Part shown: positions 24,271-28,143 of the stretch, piece after piece
How positions within the stretch are numbered: the stretch's first letter is position 1
Layout of the letters: every line of letters starts with the position of its first letter
Source: SXOA01 sp964444865
Lineage (GTDB): Bacteria > Planctomycetota > Planctomycetia > Pirellulales > Pirellulaceae
Direction of reading: 5' to 3'
Length of the DNA: 28,143 bases
Assembly (NCBI GenBank): GCA_964444865.1
Contig: CAYUJE010000033.1
Span: forward strand, 1 to 28,143
Translations under genes and position numbers: made by a program
The notes under the pieces: generated by a model
Told to the model about the DNA's origin: nothing
Databases searched by the model: none
Seen by the model: the letters and a program-made list of their open reading frames with translations, nothing else

Positions 24271-24747
24271 TTGCCGGGCCGCCTGGACTGCCGGAAACGC
24301 CCCTATCGCCGATGCCAGAACGTCATCCTTGGCCGGTCTCCGGCAGGCCCCAAAAAATCTTCATAATTCTTTCCGGCAGGGCTTGCCCTGGGCACTTTTA
24401 GTTTTATACAATTGTACAAATCGTGGCGAGCGAGGAGGTTCCCGTTGCGCGCGGAATTTCCCTCATCGTCCCGAAGTTGACTCCGCAAAACAGTGTTGAA
24501 AATGACTTATCGTATTAACCACAATTTATGAATCACAAATGCCTCTATTTATGATGAAAATGAATCCAAAACCGATGATTCAGGCGGGCCTAAGCCATGC
24601 GGCAGCAAGGACTTCGGCTGAGGAGCCTGATTCACGCCAAGGCCAAAATAGGAGTGCCTGAATCTATGAATAAGTCCATTCTATCGGGGGGCCCGACGTC
24701 CCTTATCGCCCCGGCAGGCCCCGCGTCTAACTCTGCACCAGCAGGAC

Positions 24748-24820
24748 GGGGTCGGGAGGGGTTTCGCGGTCCCAATCGAGCGAAGTGGAAAGTCGCTGCT
24801 GCGAAACTCCTCCCGACCCC
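24748..24820. repeat. GGGGTCGGGA palindromic element, copy 3
   Basis: Arms 24748-24767 and 24801-24820 (20 bases each) pair with one exception, G24760 opposite T24808 (G-U in a plus-strand RNA). The loop is 33 bases and unrelated to the others. It lies in the asnS leader region, about 140 bases before the start codon, not at a gene end. Confidence 0.88.
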
Positions 24821-24963
24821 TTTTGAAACACCAAGGGAGCCGGCGGCCCTTATCGCGCCGGCTGACCTGGGAACTTCTCAGCCCCCCAATAAGACGCCAG
24901 AATGAACCCGTCCGCTTTCCGACCTCCGCTTTTGAACCCCTCATCCCCACGGAAGGACTAACC

Positions 24964-26355
<1,392 letters not shown>

Positions 26356-26451
26356 GAACTTTCCGTTTGCTTCATATCCTGAGATTGAACTCGGCGACCG
26401 TACTTCTGGCCGAGATCCGCTTCGCGAGCAAGTTTCAGACGACTCCGAATT

Positions 26452-27156
26452 ATGAAAAGCGCAAAGCTGATACTTTCTGGTAATTACCAGGCAGCTGTTC
26501 TGGCAGCAGAAAACGAAATTCCACGAGACCGTGGCGATGATCTTGGAATTGGGTCCGTGCTCAACCTTGGAATTGCTTTGATTTGTGTCGGAGACTTACA
26601 AAAGGCGTCGCAACATTTCGGAAATCTGCGTCGGACCTACAAAAAAGCAGTTTCAACGCATTATGTCTACAGCGGTTTAGTCAATTGGCTTCTTGGTCAC
26701 AAAGAAACGGCAATACAGTTGTGGAAGGATAGTGGGCACTGCACGTACACGTTTGATGACGGATTTGAATCCCCTTTTTCGCTCTACTTTGGTAACGTAT
26801 TGGACCATGACGCCGTTGCCAAGCGCGATATCTTGCAGGCATTAGAAAAGTTATGCAACTTGCGAAACGAGCACTGGCCGACCCCGATTGCGAGGATGAT
26901 CTTAAATAAAGCCACACGCCAGCAAGTGCTTGAGCAGGCCGTTGTAACAACAGGTAAGAACAAACAGGCTAGGACTAATCGTCGTGTGGCACAGACCCAC
27001 TTCTATTCAGCAATCTTGGACTTGGAGTGCGGCAACGAGTCTGGATGGAATGCGAATCTACATGCGTGCTCAGCAACCAAGAGAGTTAATCAGCTGTTCC
27101 ATGAGCTTGTGTTCGCCAGAAGCATTTCCACACTGGTGAAAACGGTTAGAGTCTAG
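26452..27156 (+). CDS. TPR-like protein of unknown function, AT-richer than its surroundings
   Basis: A 234-aa helical protein; helices such as NYQAAVLAAENEIP, SVLNLGIALICVGDLQKASQHFGNLRRTY, YSGLVNWLLGHKETAIQLWKDS look like tetratricopeptide-type pairs, and a later stretch (VAQTHFYSAILDLECGNESGWNANLHACSA) repeats the pattern. No signal peptide or catalytic motif is visible. Base use differs from the neighbours: the 60-base stretches at 26641 and 26701 have 24 and 28 G+C, whereas the stretch at 26161 in asnS has 40. It sits between asnS and fmt with no Shine-Dalgarno site and 27 bases from the fmt start. Possible transfer from elsewhere. Orphan immunity-like TPR proteins have this size and style, but no toxin gene is near, so I leave the function open. 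Confidence 0.75.
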   Translation: MKSAKLILSGNYQAAVLAAENEIPRDRGDDLGIGSVLNLGIALICVGDLQKASQHFGNLRRTYKKAVSTHYVYSGLVNWLLGHKETAIQLWKDSGHCTYTFDDGFESPFSLYFGNVLDHDAVAKRDILQALEKLCNLRNEHWPTPIARMILNKATRQQVLEQAVVTTGKNKQARTNRRVAQTHFYSAILDLECGNESGWNANLHACSATKRVNQLFHELVFARSISTLVKTVRV

Positions 27157-27183
27157 TTGCATTGTTCTTAAGTCTGAAATTCC

Positions 27184-28143
27184 ATGCGAATCCTTTCCCT
27201 TGGCACAGGCCCCTTTGCAGTGCCCACTTTCCGCTGGCTTCTTGACTCTTCGCACGAAGTCCTGGCGCTAGTCACTCGTCCGACCCAGGCTGCTAAGGGC
27301 CGCGAAAAATCCTCGCTCAACCCCATGCGTGATTTGGCCGAAGAGCGCGGCCTCGAAGTCTACGCTCCCGACAGCATCAACACCGAAGAAGCCCGCCAGA
27401 AGCTCGCCTCCTGGCAGCCGGATTTGCTGGTGGTCTGCGACTACGGCCAGATTCTTTCGCGCGAGTTGCTGGCCGTCGCGCCGCTGGGGGGGATCAATCT
27501 GCATGGCTCGCTGCTGCCGAAGTATCGCGGGGCGGCTCCGGTCCACTGGGCGGTTTACAACGGTGATGCGGAAACCGGCGTGACGGTCATCCACATGACC
27601 CCACGGCTCGACGGCGGCCCCTGCTTGGCGGTTCGGCGAACGCCGATTGGCAGCGAAGAGACCATGGCGGAACTGGAGCAGCGGCTCTCCATGCTGGGAA
27701 TCGAAGCGGTGCAGGAAGCCATCGAAAAACTCACTCGCTGGGACCGAGTCTCCCCCATTGGCAAAATCCAGGACCAATCCCAGGCCACCAAAGCCCCCCG
27801 CCTCAAAAAGACCGACGGCGCGGTCGACTGGACCCGCACCGCCGAGCAAATCCGCAACCAGGTCCGCGCCTTCAAACCCTGGCCCGCCACCTACACCCAC
27901 TGGCTCCGCGCCGGAGCCGAGCCGCTGCGGATATTGCTCGACCAGGTGTCCGTCGTCTCACAGATCGCTTCAGATGCTTCGCCCGGGCAGGTCATCCTCA
28001 GCGATGGCAAGCAACTCCTCATCGCCACCGGCAACGGAACCCTTTCCATCCACGCTCTTCAGCCCGCCGGCAAGCGCGTCATGGAGATCGCCGAGTTCCT
28101 CCGCGGCTATCCGGTGAGAGTAGGGGACAGTTTCGGAAACTAA
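27184..28143 (+). CDS. fmt: Methionyl-tRNA formyltransferase
   Basis: A complete 319-aa enzyme that formylates Met-tRNA(fMet) with 10-formyl-tetrahydrofolate. The N-terminal formyltransferase fold starts MRILSLGTGPFAVPTFRWLL; the folate/catalytic segment is LGGINLHGSLLPKYRGAAPVHWAVYNGDAETGVTVI with the conserved Asn, His and Asp triad; PRLDGGP follows. The C-terminal tRNA-binding domain begins after PRLKKTDGAVDW and contains FKPWPATYTHW, GQVILSDGKQLLI and LRGYPV. The stop codon is the last three bases of the window. The start ATG 27184 has no clear ribosome site. The def gene, often upstream of fmt, is absent; the TPR-like gene precedes it. Confidence 0.95.
   Translation: MRILSLGTGPFAVPTFRWLLDSSHEVLALVTRPTQAAKGREKSSLNPMRDLAEERGLEVYAPDSINTEEARQKLASWQPDLLVVCDYGQILSRELLAVAPLGGINLHGSLLPKYRGAAPVHWAVYNGDAETGVTVIHMTPRLDGGPCLAVRRTPIGSEETMAELEQRLSMLGIEAVQEAIEKLTRWDRVSPIGKIQDQSQATKAPRLKKTDGAVDWTRTAEQIRNQVRAFKPWPATYTHWLRAGAEPLRILLDQVSVVSQIASDASPGQVILSDGKQLLIATGNGTLSIHALQPAGKRVMEIAEFLRGYPVRVGDSFGN

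Larger units (their letters stand above)
24149..24963. other. Gene-free stretch before asnS, rich in repeats
   Basis: About 800 bases with no gene I can support. It holds the GCTTAGCC palindrome (24216-24270), an AT-rich patch near 24480-24580, a copy of the GGGGTCGGGA element (24748-24820), and two related segments (CCCTTATCGC..CCGGC at about 24700 and 24850). A 9-base inverted repeat, GATTCAGGC / GCCTGAATC, sits at 24577 and 24656. No clear asnS promoter was found; the AT-rich patch is the best place to look. Small open frames here lack domains and ribosome sites. Confidence 0.6.

Noticed and set aside
24170..24499. Short frames in the asnS upstream region
   Set aside because: They run through palindromes and AT-rich DNA, with no ribosome site or domain.
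21133..24820. Possible CRISPR array from repeated GGGGTCGGGA units
   Set aside because: Units are inverted pairs with irregular spacing, not regular direct repeats with spacers, and no cas gene is near.

Overview
The window reads as a chromosomal piece of a Planctomycetes bacterium, probably from a metagenome-derived or draft assembly because a 100-base run of N interrupts one gene. The lineage call rests on several signs together: a pilin-like DUF1559 secretome protein followed by a small lipoprotein, an EF-G of the mitochondrial/spirochaete/planctomycete type, CRTAC1-like FG-GAP/ASPIC and PQQ-like propeller proteins, a secreted AhpD-like protein, a short RFSIREL-type membrane protein, and high GC with few strong Shine-Dalgarno sites. 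This is inference from family knowledge; no search was run.

Layout. Positions 1-388 hold the end of a formylglycine-generating-enzyme-fold protein. Positions 415-547 are a large nested hairpin between convergent genes. From 2433 down to 561 (minus) runs a small cluster: a 67-aa unknown, a stand-alone SAM_HAT C-terminal domain protein, and bioA overlapping it by 7 bases. Then come a collagen-like-repeat lipoprotein (2531-4486, with a good sigma70-like promoter), and fusA (4814-6901) with a clear intrinsic terminator. Positions 6902-8895 are poor in genes: one membrane protein and an IS630 transposase relic. From 8896 to 19637 all genes are on the minus strand: a tandem AhpD-like secreted protein broken by the assembly gap, a lipoprotein plus DUF1559 pair, a probable redox/surface operon (CGDYV secreted protein, membrane pentahaem cytochrome-TPR fusion, FG-GAP/ASPIC protein, second CGDYV protein), a PQQ-like propeller protein, and a small zinc-ribbon protein.

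From 19856 onward the window is mostly housekeeping: lysA, a DedA membrane protein, an MFS transporter, a small membrane protein, asnS, an AT-richer TPR-like unknown, and fmt, whose stop codon is the last base triplet of the window. This part is dense in palindromes. One family (ends GGGGTCGGGA.. / ..TCCCGACCCC) occurs three times, and two other long palindromes lie nearby.

Most interesting candidates: (1) the two related small secreted proteins (mature start [GS]CGDYV, then CxxPxC) that bracket the pentahaem cytochrome and FG-GAP/ASPIC genes, which together look like an undescribed extracytoplasmic redox system; (2) the three-copy palindromic element whose single imperfect base pair is in every copy a G-U wobble on one strand; (3) the long hairpin ending 5 bases before the dedA start codon, with GGAG in its loop; (4) the SAM_HAT C-domain protein coupled to bioA.
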